Of a stretch of DNA of 64,000 nucleotides, positions 23,509 through 36,167 are shown in pieces. Within the stretch, counting starts at the first letter, position 1, and each line of letters opens with the position of its first letter. The notes beneath the pieces are model-generated. The model searched no databases, was not told the DNA's origin, and saw nothing but the letters and a program-made list of their open reading frames with translations. The stretch is from Warburgia ugandensis (Eukaryota > Streptophyta > Magnoliopsida > Canellales > Canellaceae), in contig CP141139.1 of assembly GCA_035236585.1 (NCBI GenBank), positions 41,549,217 to 41,613,216 on the forward strand, in the 5' to 3' direction. The position numbers and the translations under genes were made by a program.

Positions 23509-24619
23509 TACTAAGTTATATTGGAGAATGGAGGGTTCTTCTGGAGCCACTGTTAAGAGTTAATGAGTTATTCTCACACATATACTATAAAGATATTCTC
23601 AGAGGAACAAATTTTCTTCCGTGTTCTCGTTCGGGTGCATCTTAGAGAATATGAAAAGAAAGCAAAGACATGAGAGTGACAAACTATAAACAGGAATTCA
23701 CAAAATATAATCCAGAAATTTGTGATTCAAGATCTGAATGAAGCAGGATTTCCTGAAATGTAAGCCGAAGCAACTTCACCTTCTAGTTTGCAAGCTTCTG
23801 ATAAAACACATTTGATTGGCAACAGATAAGTGAAAGCTTGCAAACATGATATAATTACAACTAGTGGAACTTCCTCATCCCTCTTTTTCTTCACACAAAC
23901 AATTGTGTTCCGATTGTCAGAAACTTGGTAGCTTAGAATCATGGGCTCCAATCATCACAATTGCCCAACATATCAATCACTTAGCACCATCTCCATGACT
24001 ATATCATTCCAATTGTCAATAGGCCCATGCAGGCACCAATGCAGACAATCATTCTGAACTTTGGCATTTTTAATTTTATCCTCATTCCTCAGCAAATGAA
24101 TGAAATTGCCTGTATAGGCAGGTGGTTGTCCATCGTGTCTCCATTCAAAACACCAACTTCACAATCACATCATTGAAATTTGAAAGTTTTTTGGTATCAT
24201 ATTCATATGAATCATATCTACAACTTCAGTATATATCAGTAATTTCAATCATCAACCTCCATTCCATATATGACTCCCTCTCCAATACATGATACAATAC
24301 ATGATATGATATCAACCACCCATATCAGATCTGTAGCCTGTATGTACATACATGATACAATACAACCCATCTGCTGATCTAAGCCATCATTGAAAATTGA
24401 TGATTAACCCATTTGCTGATCAAAACACCAACTTCACAATCACAACATTGAAATTTGAAAGTTTGAAACAAAGAAAGCACATACATTGATACAGTGTACT
24501 TCAATCAAAAGAAAAATAGAACACATTCATTGAAATGAACTGATCTTTGTATTATATTTGAGTAAAATGTATATACATGAATGATAATATACATTCATTT
24601 ACAATTTTACATCACTGAA
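23509..24619. other. Region between array A and the Ulp1-type gene
   Basis: No gene recognised. A 74-codon minus-strand frame (23727-23951) has gene-like amino-acid composition but no family I know. AT-rich words such as CATGATACAATACATGATA repeat near 24290-24360. Confidence 0.4.
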
Positions 24620-27600
24620 CTACAAATTAAAATTCATAATATGATCTGTCCATTCCATTCTAATATCATCTAGATCCAACTGGGAGTAACTCTTGGTTCC
24701 AAAATCCACCTACAAGAAACATATAATAACTTAGTTCAGAGATCAGACATGTAATCTTGAATTAAGTCAGGAAATATACAAATCAAAAGTGCAACTTTGG
24801 TCAGTAAGTCTAAGTGTTACCTTTCTCAATTGTGAGACTGAAACTCCATTGCGAATGAGGGTTCTCATGTATCTAAGAACATAATATCCACACTCCCAAT
24901 CTGATTTTTGTTTAGGGCATTGCAAAACAATGCCACCAAAGACAACATAAAAGTTTCAAAATATAATTTCCAACAAGTTCAGGTTTAAAATTATATGAAA
25001 GAGTCTAAAGAGCAGTAATTAGTAAATTATACCTTGGCCTTATTCTAGTTGAGTTTTGGTGGGTGGTGAATGCCTTCCCTCTCAGCCCATTTATACCATG
25101 CTCTACACACATATAATTGAAAAGCATTAGATTATGAATATTATTATAGTTGCCAGGTGAGTAGTTATATTATAATAAAAAGAATAATAAAGACTTACTT
25201 GTTTATAATTTCCATAAGGTGTTCCCAAATGTGTGCTCCACATGAATAAAAAAAAATTCCATGGCCACCATGCACATCCAAAGCTAGCAACATCCAATGG
25301 GACCTATAAAAATAATAGTTCAATTGAATTTTCTCTAATCTTAACTGATGTAGTATTCATGTGTATAAAACTATGAATTGTGAAATTAAAATGGCATAAT
25401 TAAGCAACCTATGTTACAACGTACCCGCTATTGTAGGGAATCAGTAATGCTTGCCCCTTCGCACAAGTCATGAGACCAGGAATGATATCTTCACTTTGTT
25501 TGTCCTTAGGCAAATGGTCCAATTGAAAGACAAGAGAAGGGTCAAGGAACTTGTAAATGTCCTTGACCTCTAGTCTATGCAAGCTATCATGCAAATACTT
25601 GCATTTGAAATTTGGGTTAATGTCAAATAATTATTAAGTTTTATTAAAAAAGCAAGTATTAAGTAATGTTACATTGATTGGTAAGTCTTAACTCTAATAG
25701 AGCAGTTACACGACGTACCCTATATAGACTATGATGTGCATGTACTCCAATTGATCCATATTACATATGGCTATGAGGTCTTCCTTGAAGAGTGGAACCT
25801 CAACCACATCGTTTGAAAGCACACCTGCCTCTATCCTTATAGGGTTCATTGTATTTGTGTTGCCTTCATTGGCCGGTCAGACAGCACCTTAGGAATGGAG
25901 GTGTGTTAGGTGGAACCTCCACCTGATCCCTACACTGTAAATGTAATCTTGTAACATTTTAGAAATTAGTAATGAATATATACAACATATACTGATATAC
26001 TAGCAGATATAAAAGAAGAAACCCAGTGAGGTAAAATTAGAATATTTTATAATATAACAATAATAACATTGTGACTACTGACTTGTGACTTGTGACTTGT
26101 AAGTAGTGACTAGTGAGCACCTAACAAGTGTTTTGAACTAAAAAACTAGTACTACTGACTTATGACTTGTGAGTAGTGACTATGGAAAAACATAGAACTA
26201 GTACTACCTGAGAAGGCTGGGATGTGGCTACACTTGCCACTATGCCAGAATTTGCCGGCGGCAAGGTTTGCTTCAATTGCCCCTTGTGCTGCTTTTGGTG
26301 ATCCGACTATCCGACATGTTGCAGACAATATTAATCAATGAACAGTTTAGGAGGACTTAAGAAAAGGTAGGAGAAAATGAAGCCATGACTACAGTTAGTA
26401 TATATGTACCTTGGAATTGGATATCATTGGTTTTATGTGTTTCTTTGGCCAACACACATGATATCCAATTGCATCCCCAACAGTTTCAACATCATCCCCT
26501 TCGACTGGAAATGGAAGAGGAGCATCTAGTTGAATGGCAGTAGTGATGCACACACGCTTAGTGTGTGGAGGCATCAACTTACCATGCAAGGTGGCGGAAG
26601 TCATGGGCCGAACCTCGTACAGTGTTGCCACAGCCACATGGTTCTCAAATGTATGTAGTTGCAACATGCACTGACCCACCTGCATTTGAGAAATGACATA
26701 TATATAATAATTAGTGATGTAATGTAAAGTGTAAACTAAAAACAAAAGTAAATAAGTAACATTGTAAAACTAAACAAGTGAATATACATACCTCACTGAT
26801 TGGGAGTACTTGTTCTGCCACCTCTTCATTTGATAGAGGACTAGGAGTAGGAGTGCAGCTATTATTATTTCTTGCTGGTTGAACTTGAGGTTGAGCTTCA
26901 GCTTGAGGGCCGCCAACATCCTCACATGAGGTTCTTCGGCCACCTTGGAGTTCCTTCAATAGTTGATCTTTGACCATGCTATATATCTCCACAACTGTTT
27001 GCTTCTTCCATTCTTCCAATTCTTGTAGCGTAGGAGCCTTTTGTTTGGGGAAGAATTTGGAAGGAACAACACCCCGACCTTGGCCCCTTACCCGGCCAGG
27101 GTGCTCATTCTTGTTGCCCATTGCCCTATACAGGATGTCCCCCTTTGCAGCAGTGCTGCTAAGAGTCCCTGTAGTTGCACTTTGTTCTTGTTCTTGGGTC
27201 AACTCTTCCTGCACACATAAAGATCATAACATGATAAAATCACTATTATATATGTAATATTTAAATAATATACTATGCAAGGGTATAAAAGTATAAAAGT
27301 ATTTAACTAGGCAGTATGCAAATAAAGTAAAAGTATAAAACTTAAAGTCTTAAACCACTTATAATTCTTGAAGCAATTGTTGCAGTTGTCTCATTGGCAA
27401 AGGTCTGGGAGTTACGCCCTTTCGAATGTGCCATTTTCCATAGAATAGCACGGTCGATGGGATCCGTTGTCCCAGCCTTCTTTTGCTGTAATAAGATTAT
27501 AAGAGACACTAAGTCAGAGTTAATAAAAAAAAAAATCTATATGATTAGACAAATGGAATGTGACATGATATACTTACTACATCTGCCTCTAATCGTGCAT

Positions 27601-28420
27601 AGCCAACCTTTGAAAGGTGGTGCGGCGTATGGTTCTGTGCACGAGCCTTTTGTCCTTTTATACGCTTTGCCTGGACATCAAAGTAATGTGATCAAAGATT
27701 CAAAATACAATCAATTATAATAATTACAAATTGATTCCATGCTTCCTGGTTAATGGAGCAGGAATACATCTGAGGGACCATGTGAAGCGTAGAAGGATCA
27801 TGAGAATTTGGAAGTATGTACTTCCTTGCAAGCGCACTCTTCCATTTCCTCCAAGCTTCACCAGCTCCTAGCAAGGCTTGCTTCTTGCACTCATCAGATA
27901 CGTCAAAGGTAGACTACAAAACAAAAGAAGAAGCATGTTAAAGTGACTAACTAGTGAGTATTGCAGCAACTTTGTGTATCTTATCGTGATTCATATGCAA
28001 ACAAAAACAAAACATATAAATATAAATATAAAGGACATATTATGTTATATGTAGGAAGAATTTACATACCTTAACCATTTCCCATACTGAATCTTTGACT
28101 TGTGGCGATACATGTCTCCAATCCGTCACTGATACTGGCACAAGTTTTCTAACAGTGCAACATATGAAGCTAGCATAGGCATGTGCAGCACCACCAATCG
28201 GTTGGCCTTTAGTGTTGAATTGTACCGTTTCTTTTATTCCAACTGAGGTTCTCTTATTTATATGTTCCATTTGCATTGGGCCCCTCCCCCTGACCTTTCT
28301 CTTAACACTGACCACCGGTGGTGTTACTGATGGACATGTGCTTGATAGCCTTGATTGTTCTGCTTCTGTGTGTTGTAATTGTTCTACTTGTACCTCTCCT
28401 ACCTCTTCTACTTGCTCCAT
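24620..28420 (-). pseudogene. Transposase_24 / DUF8039 / Ulp1-type cysteine protease gene, spliced, probably inactivated
   Basis: Exons fitted by eye on the minus strand: 28420-28070 (ATG at 28420), 27913-27728, 27670-27581, 27485-about 27361, 27208-26792, 26679-26410, about 26310-26209, an 25850-25700 region, about 25600-25428, 25303-25199, about 25100-25030, about 24920-24820, and about 24712-24620 (stop TAG). The first exons resemble plant Transposase_24 (Ptta/En/Spm): VRKLVPVSVTDWRHV, AWRKWKSALARKY, then EHPGRVRGQGRG. Exon 26679-26410 resembles DUF8039 (TVGDAIG.HVCWPKK-like). The 3' exons resemble a Ulp1 protease: LLIPYNSG joined to SHWMLLALD, and QKSDWECGYYVLRYM with a candidate catalytic Cys codon at 24892-24890. 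The acidic residue expected after HW appears lost (FFYSC). A TAG at 25047-25045 and a weak acceptor before the Cys exon suggest inactivation. Domain names come from recognised words, not a search. Confidence 0.7.
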
Positions 28421-29766
28421 GTTTGCTTCAAAATAAAAATGACTACAGTTAGACAAGAAAAGAGGAATACAATTATACATGGATAATAAGCAGTAGCACC
28501 CTTGAAAACCATCACAAATTTTTCATTGGACAGTGGAGACTATACTGGAAGCCCCCTACAAGGTCAGATTGTTGCTCCCTCTATCTCTTCAAACAAGCAA
28601 TTATGCATGTTCCCATTTTTTGTGATGTTGGCATAGTGCCATAGCCCCAGAAGTATGCCATTCCAGTATGCAGAGTGGAAAAAAAAGAAGTGATATTTTA
28701 TTTTTGTATAACATTCATTATTTGTAGCTTGATTTGGCCATTTCATTAAGTTTCCTATCTCAAAACATTCATTCCAGTCTAATAATAATTTAAAAAATCT
28801 GTTATGTTCCTTCATCCTTTATTTTTTATTTTGGTCAACTATCACTTAATCATTCCTCTTGTTTCAACAGTTCCAACACATCAAAAATGTTGAAAATCTA
28901 ACATTGTTTAATGTAGATATGAGATATGTTAATTTTAGTTTTTGAGAGATTTTTCTTGATTTGGTTCTTTTTTCTAGGGCTCCCTTAAGGAAAAGAAGAA
29001 ATTGGGATATAAGCTGTAGCTAGTTTGTGATAAATTAGATAAAGGTAATGTTTTTTTCCATTTTGTAAAAGAAAGAACTAGTTTAATGTCTCTCTCCCTC
29101 AATCTTCTGACATCTGTCCTGCTTCTTCTACTGCTCAGTCTGCTCTACATTTCAGCTGGAGACTATTTCAGTAGATGCAGTTCTCTGAGAACCTATCTAT
29201 CAGGATTCACTGATTCAGCACTAATGCACTATGGGCAAAGTCATAAGACTCAGAACCTTTATAATTTATATGTTTGGTTTTTCCATCAGAGGAACGTACA
29301 TATCTGATATCTCCCATAATCCCATTCCACTTCCAGGCTTCCAGCTTCGTTTTTTTTTGCTCATCCATCTTTTTCCCAACAAACCCCGTTTCCAGACTCA
29401 AATGAAAGACAACATAAATCAAAATCTGAGAAATAGGTGTTTGACAACGAAATGACAGAACAAGTTCAAGGCAAGGATTAGAGAAACCAGATAGAGGTTT
29501 TTTTTTTTTTTTATCAAATTGTGTTCTTTTATTACTTTTTACTACATGTATAACAGAATCAGATACGAAATTACATTAAAGATGCAAAAAATCGTAAATA
29601 CATACCTTTCTTTGCTTAGATCTGTGAAAGATCGAAGAGGAATGGTTGTTTTCACCTTCTCAGTATAGGTTGGATTGGATCGTTGGGTTGGAACTTGGAA
29701 GATTGAAATTAGGGCTGAGAATGACCAAGGTGAAAAGGGAAAACGATATATTATATGTATAGAACC
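28421..29766. other. 5' flank of the Ulp1-type gene
   Basis: AT-rich, with no recognised coding sequence. A 73-codon plus-strand frame at 29086 begins like a signal peptide but has no other support. The region probably holds the promoter of the minus-strand gene, between its ATG and array B. Confidence 0.4.
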
Positions 29767-30263
29767 ATATAGGACGGTTTTAAAATAACCGTTCTATATA
29801 ATATACTAATATAGGACGGTTATTCAATAACCGTTCTATAATATACTTAAATATAAGACGGTTTTTCAATAACCGTTCTATAATTATACTTAAATATAGG
29901 ACGGTTTTCAAATAACCGTTCTATAATATATTTAAATATAGGACGGTTTTCAAATAACCGTTCTATAATATACTTAAATATAAGACGGTTTTTCAATAAC
30001 CGTTCTATAATTATACTTAAATATAGGATTTGTTTTCAAATAACTGCTCTATAATATATTTAAATATAGGACGGTTTTCAAATAACCGTTCTATAATATA
30101 CTTAAATATAAGACGGTTTTCAAATAACCGTTCTATAATATATTAAATATAGGACGGTTTCAAAATAACTGTTCTATAATATATTTAAATATAGGACGGT
30201 TTTAAAATAACCGTCCTATAATATATTTAAATATAGGATGGTTTGTTTATAACCATCTATTTA
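29767..30263. repeat. Hairpin array B: about 12 units of ATAGGACGGTT...AACCGTTCTAT
   Basis: About twelve inverted repeats, period about 40-43 bp, with loop TTCAAAT or similar and spacer AATATACTTAAAT. Several units carry AAGACGG, and two (near 30030 and 30235) are degenerate. The array lies upstream of the minus-strand gene. Confidence 0.95.
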
Positions 30264-31050
30264 TTGAAATATAGGAGTTGTATAAGCTATAAGAGTTATG
30301 TATTTAATTAATCTTAGTTGATGATGTGCTTAAATAAAACTAGTTATTAAGTATAGAGTGGAGAAAGAGTTATGTAATTAACTCATCTTAATTTCCTTAA
30401 GTTAAGGATGACTGGATGAGCTTAAAAAGACAGAGCATATAGGCATATATGTATTATGTTCATCTCACTATCTCATGCTCAGACTTCTCAGTTGAGTTGA
30501 GTTACTTGAGTATCTATCAGCTTAAAAGCAAAGTTATGTAAGTAACTCGTACTATCATATTCAATTCAACATAGTTGTTGAGGTTGAGGTCAGGGGAGGA
30601 TGAGTAAAGTTGGTGTTAATTATGTATATAATGTATTTAACTCATCTGATGATCTCACTTGAGGATCATCTTAAAAAAGCAAAGTTATGTAAGTAACTCA
30701 TACTCAATTCAAAAGTTGTTGAATGTTGATGATAACATTGATAAATGATAATAAGTAAAGAAAGAGAAAGAGTCATGTAATTAACTCATTAGGTAAGAAT
30801 GACTGAACTGAACTAGAATAGAAACAGTTATATAATTAACTCAATAGCTTGAGAATGAGTATAGAAAGAGTTGTGTAATTATCTCATTAGAGGATAATGA
30901 GTATAGTATAGGAACTAGGAAGGGTCCCAAGGGAATAGTTATTAGTTATTTAGTTATATAACATTGTAATTAACTCATTAGGTGAGGTGAGAATGTGAAC
31001 AGAGAATAGGAGTTGTGTGTTGAATTAACACAAATGTTGAATGATATTAC
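30264..31050. repeat. Dispersed palindromes GAGTTA-TGTAAT-TAACTC, about 9 copies
   Basis: Copies near 30293, 30367, 30531, 30681, 30770, 30826, 30864, 30960 and 31010, several followed by ATTAGGTGAGAATG-like words. The arms are six bases (GAGTTA and TAACTC) with a TGTAAT or TGTAAG loop. This is a different palindrome family from the ATAGGACGG arrays next to it. Confidence 0.75.
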
Positions 31051-32112
31051 TAAAGGAGTTACTAAATTTTACTCTACAATGTCTACATGAATGATGGATC
31101 AAAGGATCATGGATGAATCATGAATGAGTTATTCCTAATCTATTATCATCAATTGGGAGTTAGAAATGAGAAACAAATATTGAGTTATATGAGTTGGATA
31201 CATGATATTCATGAATTTGATTGAAAAGAGATATATTAGATCAATTGGTTGGTGAGACATGTGAAATTAACATAAGAAAATCATTATTCATTAACATTTA
31301 TAATTTTATACAACAATATATGACAGTTACTTAGTCTCTCTCTCACTTCACTTTTACTTGTACAACTTACAAAACTTGGTTAACTTATCTACTAAGTGTA
31401 ACTTGTAAGTTGTAACAATTGACATGTGACAATGTGTAGCTAAACTAAAAATGGTTGATAAGAAATTAGGTTATACAGTTATTTATAACTTATAGTTATA
31501 GGCTTATAGTTATAGCAAACAATCTGAACCAGCCAGCCAGGCTAGGTAGGGCTCTTTAGGTTTAGGGATAAGACTTCAAATTCAATTGGATAATTGGATT
31601 TGGGCTTACTTAACTTACATGATACAATACAATTATACAAAAAGACAAAACAATTGCCTTAGACAGTTAGATTAGACTCTAGATTGACTTAGTAGTTAGT
31701 ATACCTAGATAATTATTAATTAGTTAAAGTTAAACCTTTATGTTCTTTTCAGTTTTCAACTTTCATTTTGTTTTCCCTCCACTACAAGTCTACAAGGGGG
31801 GCCCCCACCTCGGATCATCTATCATGATTCATGACATCTAACTATCTAAGTTATCTGACAAGTAAGTTAAGTAACATTAAGGACAATAACTCAAAAATCA
31901 AAATATTTGACAAATGATTGAAGTGTAAGTTTCAACTTTCATTAACTCCACTTGCCACTTGCCAGTTTGGAATTGGAGGAAAGAAGGCTATCAGTCTTTG
32001 TCAGGCAGACTGGTCACTTGAAAAGCGAAAATCTGGCACATCACAGACTTCACAGTCACAGACTCATAGTCACACTCACAGATTGGTAATGAAGGAATAA
32101 ACCATGTGTAAA
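31051..32112. other. Non-coding AT-rich spacer between hAT gene modules
   Basis: No recognised gene. Contains short direct repeats of CTTATAGTTATAG near 31490-31510 and a GGGGGGCCCCC run near 31796-31806. Confidence 0.4.
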
Positions 32113-32426
32113 ATAGGACGGTTAGTCCGTAACCGTCCTATATTGTTATGTAAAATAGGACGGTTAGTCCCTAACCATCCTATATTATTATGTAAAAATA
32201 GGACGGTTAGTGTATAACCGTTCTATATTTGGAAAATATAGAACGGTTAATGTATAACCATCCTATATGTTAAAGCTTACAAAAAATAAGACGGTTAGTA
32301 AGTAACCGTTCTATATTATCTAAATATAGGACGGTTAGCACATAACCGTTCTATATTTTTAAAATATAGGATGGTTAATACATAACTGTACTATATTTTA
32401 TAAATATAGGACCGTTAATACATAAG
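32113..32426. repeat. Hairpin array C: about 8 units of ATAGGACGGTTAG...AACCGTCCTAT
   Basis: About eight units with loops such as AGTCCGT, AGTGTAT and AGCACAT and AT-rich spacers. The last unit is a half. The array ends about 175 bp before the hAT transposase start codon, so it lies in its promoter or 5' leader region. Confidence 0.95.
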
Positions 32427-32600
32427 TAACATAACCAACGTTACCAACCCAAGGTTGAAGTTGAAGGCTTGCAGGTTTGCAGCTGCTTTTATAATTTACA
32501 ATTTTACATCTGTTTCAGATTTCCCTTTCCAGACTCCAGAGGACCAGAATCCAGATTTCTTCTTCAAGTTCAAACATCAACCCTTCTAAGTTCTAACACG

Positions 32601-35219
32601 ATGAGCAGCAGCACCCCTACTACAGCACCACAGGTATGTCATGTGTTTGTTTTTTGTTATTTCTCTATGAAATTATGAGTCTGACTCTTTTCATTCCTCT
32701 CAATTTCCTCACTCTCGAGTCTCAACTCTCAAGTCTCAGTGTCTCACTCACTCCCTTCCCTTATTACTTATTAGTAATTGTTGGTGAAGTCTGAAGTGTT
32801 TAGTTTACTGTCAGTGTGAACTAATTTTTTTTTGTCATTTGCATTTTGCAATATAGGCACAAGTTGAAGTTGGGAGCACTGATGTTTCTGATAACTTGAA
32901 TATGCTACACCACAACAACGATGATGATGAGTTTGCTAGTTAGTTTCAAAATCCAATAGAGATAAAAAGCATAGGAAACTAATGTCTCCAGTTTGGAATT
33001 TTTTTGAACACCTTCCTCTATCAGAAGATGGAAGGCAAAGGTGTAAATGCAAGAAGTGCTCTGCAATATACATTTGCGATAGCAAATTTGGTACTGGTAA
33101 CTTAAAACGTCATATAAAGACTTGTCAACAAAGCTCTTCTGGTGATATAGGCTAGTTGCTTTTATCTCAAAGTCAGGGGAGTATGTCAGTGTCACTAAGT
33201 GTAGCTTCAGATAATAAGTTTGATCCTGAAGTTTATCGTGAGTTAGTAGCAGCTGCAGTTGTTATGCATGATTTGCTTTTCCAATTTGTTGAGTATGATG
33301 GAATTAGAACTCTAGTGAAATATTTGTGTGCAGATTTGCACTTGATTAGTAGAAATACAGTAAAAGCAGATGTTCTGAGAATATATAAAAGAGAAAAAGG
33401 AAAGATAAAAGAGATGTTAGAATTGGCACCTAGCAGGATAAGTTTGACATCGGATTTGTTAGGATGGTTATATAAGTCTCACAGTACATTTTCTAGATAG
33501 TCAGTGGGTCTTACAAAAGAGGATATTAAATTTTTGTTTCCTACCACCTCCACATAATGGAATATCATTAGCAGAAAAGTTATACTCATTATCGGTAGAA
33601 TGGGGGATTGAGAAAAAGATTTTTTCAATCACTTTAGACAATGCTTCTTCTAATGATTCTTCTATTGAGCTGTTAAGGCATCAATTAAACATTAGGAACA
33701 CTCTTGTTTGTGGTGGAGAGTTCCTTCATCTACGTTGTTGTTGTTGTCATGTTTTGAATTTGATTGTGTAAGATGGTTTGAAAGAAATTGATGATGCTAT
33801 TCAAAAAGTTAGAGAGAGTATCAAGTATGTCAAAGCATCACAAAGTAGAAAACAAAAATTTTTAGAGTGTGTGAATCACATGTCAATTGAGACAAAAAAG
33901 GGCTTAAGACAAGATTGTCCTACAAGATGGAATTCAACGTATTTGATGCTTGAAAGTGATCTTTGTTACCCACGTGCATTTTGTCACTTAGAACTAAGTG
34001 ACTCAAATTATAAGCATTGTCCTTCTTTCATTGAATGGGAAAAGGCTACAAAAATTTTGAAGTTTTTGGCAGTTTTTTATGATGCCACCTGCATGTTCTC
34101 TGGATCCAAGTATCCCACTGCAAATCTCTACTTTCGTGCAGCATTTGTAATTTATTTGAGTTTAACACAATACATGAGAAGTGATGATGACTATATGAAG
34201 CGTATGTCCACCCAAATGTTTGCCAAGTTTTCAAAGTATTGGTCTGAATTCAGCACCATTTTGGCAATTGCATGTGTGTTGGATCCTCAGTATAAGCTCT
34301 CCTTTGTGGAATTCTCGTACAAGAAATTGTTTGGCAGTGGCTGCTTGGAGTTTGCTCAAGTTAGGGAAAAGTTATTCTCTCTCTTCAATGAATATAAGGT
34401 TAAGATTTATCCTATTCCTTCCTCCTCATCTACACCAGTGGCTAGAGGTGCAGGTGCTGATGATAGACAGAACATGTCATATAGTCAAGAGGTTTTAGAT
34501 GTCATGAAGGTGATTTTATTTATAATTGTATCTTTCATTATATGTCGCTTACTACTTAGCATATTAAAATTTGCTATGAAGTATGAATTGTCTTATAGTA
34601 CGTTGAATAATATAATTGCATTTGCATTAGGAATTTGATTCATTTGAAGGTGAAGGAGGTACTTTGGCTATGCAAAAATCACAATTGGAGCTTTATTTAG
34701 ATGAACCAAGATTGCAAGAGTCAAAGCTAGACATTCTTGCATTCTGGAAAGGCAATCAATACAAGTTGTTTGACTAATAATCTCATGTAAACACTATTTT
34801 CTGTAATCTTATTTACATTTATATTTGATTCAAATGTTGATTTTAGGTATCCTGAACTTGCTTCCATGGCTCGTGATGTCTTGAGCATTCCTATATCTAC
34901 GCTTGCATCGTAGTCTGCTTTTAGTGTTGGTGGTTGGGTTCTTGACCAATATAAATCTACTTTAAAGCCAGAAACCGTGCAAGCATTGATTTGTGTGAGA
35001 GATTGGCTATATGGATTGAAAGGTAATAGTTTATAATTCTATATTTACATTATATTTTATATGAGCTTAGTAATAACTAATGCTTGTTTATTCTATATGA
35101 TTGTAGACTCTACCATTACAGTTGCCATGGATGAGCTTACTGAGGACATTGTAAGCATAAGTAGCACTGCAGGATCACTTCAACCAACTGAAGACTCTGG
35201 ATCAATTCATTTTGATTAA
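32601..35219 (+). pseudogene. hAT transposase with BED zinc finger and C-terminal dimerisation domain, inactivated
   Basis: Exons by splice signals: 32601-32633, 32857-34509, 34631-34764, 34847-35022, 35107-35219. The BED finger lies at about 32980-33150 (PVWNFFEHLP, then CKCKKC and HIKTC as Cys2-His-Cys ligands). The catalytic core shows LTSDL and VHFLDSQWVLQKR near 33440-33530, ITLDNASSND near 33630, then QDCPTRWNSTY near 33910-33950. The hAT dimerisation part follows: LELYLDEPRL, LDILAFWKGN, YPELASMARDVLSIP and SAFSVGG. The enzyme family cuts and joins element ends and makes 8-bp target duplications, as seen around this element. Lesions: TAG at 32941, a frame change before the finger, TAG at 33153, a frame change near 33466, TAA at 33769 and TAG at 34911. 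It is therefore a pseudogene, or one copy of a family mobilised in trans. Confidence 0.9.
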
Positions 35220-35808
35220 TTTGTATAATTTTCATGACTTATTTTAATTTGTTGTGTTTGATACATAATACATTGATGGAAGTATATTTCCATCATGTGC
35301 TACTTAATCCATATTTATTTACTACTATTGTGGTTATTTGATTCATTTCAGTCTCTTTTTTTTACATATCATGTGAATTGTGAACTTGTGAAGTGAGTCA
35401 GTGAGTGACTGAGTGGTGTAATACTAAACTATAAAGAACTGTGTTGCTTCTAAATAAAATAACAAAATATTACAGGAACATTATTGGTAATTTGGTTGTC
35501 TATGTACTTGTCGTGTGGTGTGGTGGATCACCACCGTAATTCAATGGATATAGCAATGACCAGTGACAATGAGCATGAAAGGAGTTGGAGAAATGAATTC
35601 CCTCCTAACAATTTATGTGGGGGTTGGTAACTTGGGTTGAAAGTCTAGTTCTTCATAACTGAAAGACCCATGCTATTCAATTTTGATTTTCTGCTCCAGA
35701 ACCTCATTCTCATTGCTTCAGGTGATCAAAGATTCAAAGATACAGTTCAGTCAGAATCAAAAGATCAGTCATAACGGTGGAGTGGAATAAAATTATAAAA
35801 AGTAAACT
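35220..35808. other. 3' flank of hAT transposase
   Basis: AT-rich, no genes seen, leading into array D. Confidence 0.4.
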
Positions 35809-36046
35809 ATAGGATGGTTATTTCACAACCGTTCTATAAAACCTAACATATAGGACGGTTATGAAATAACCGTATTATAAAATAACATATAGGACGGTTA
35901 TTTCACAACCGTTCTATAAAATCCGTAATATATAGGACAGTTATTTCACAGTCGTCCTATAAAACCAATGATATATAGGACGGTTATGTTACAATCGTCC
36001 TATATGTTAGGGTTTTATAGAACGGTTGTGAAATAACCGTCCTATA
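35809..36046. repeat. Hairpin array D: 6 units of ATAGGACGGTTATTTCACAACCGT-type
   Basis: Six inverted repeats, loops ATTTCAC or ATGAAAT, spacers AAAACC or AAATCCGTAATAT, with a stray half unit at about 36101-36113. The array lies between the transposase gene and the right end of the element. Confidence 0.93.
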
Positions 36047-36167
36047 TGTTAGTTTATTTTATTGTGGTTGTTTTGGGATTTGGCCCGTTTGGGCCTTGGC
36101 AGCCGTTCTATAACTTCTATTCACTTGGGAGTTGGGACTTGACTTGAGAGGGCAGTTTTTTTAATAT

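Noticed and set aside
29086..29307. 73-codon frame starting like a signal peptide
   Set aside because: The hydrophobic start comes from a CT-rich stretch. No family, no conserved partner, and it lies in the 5' flank of another gene.
23159..30263. A separate CACTA element bounded by arrays A and B around the Ulp1-type gene
   Set aside because: I looked for CACTA/TAGTG ends and a 3-bp duplication next to the arrays and found none. Kept only as an alternative in the findings.
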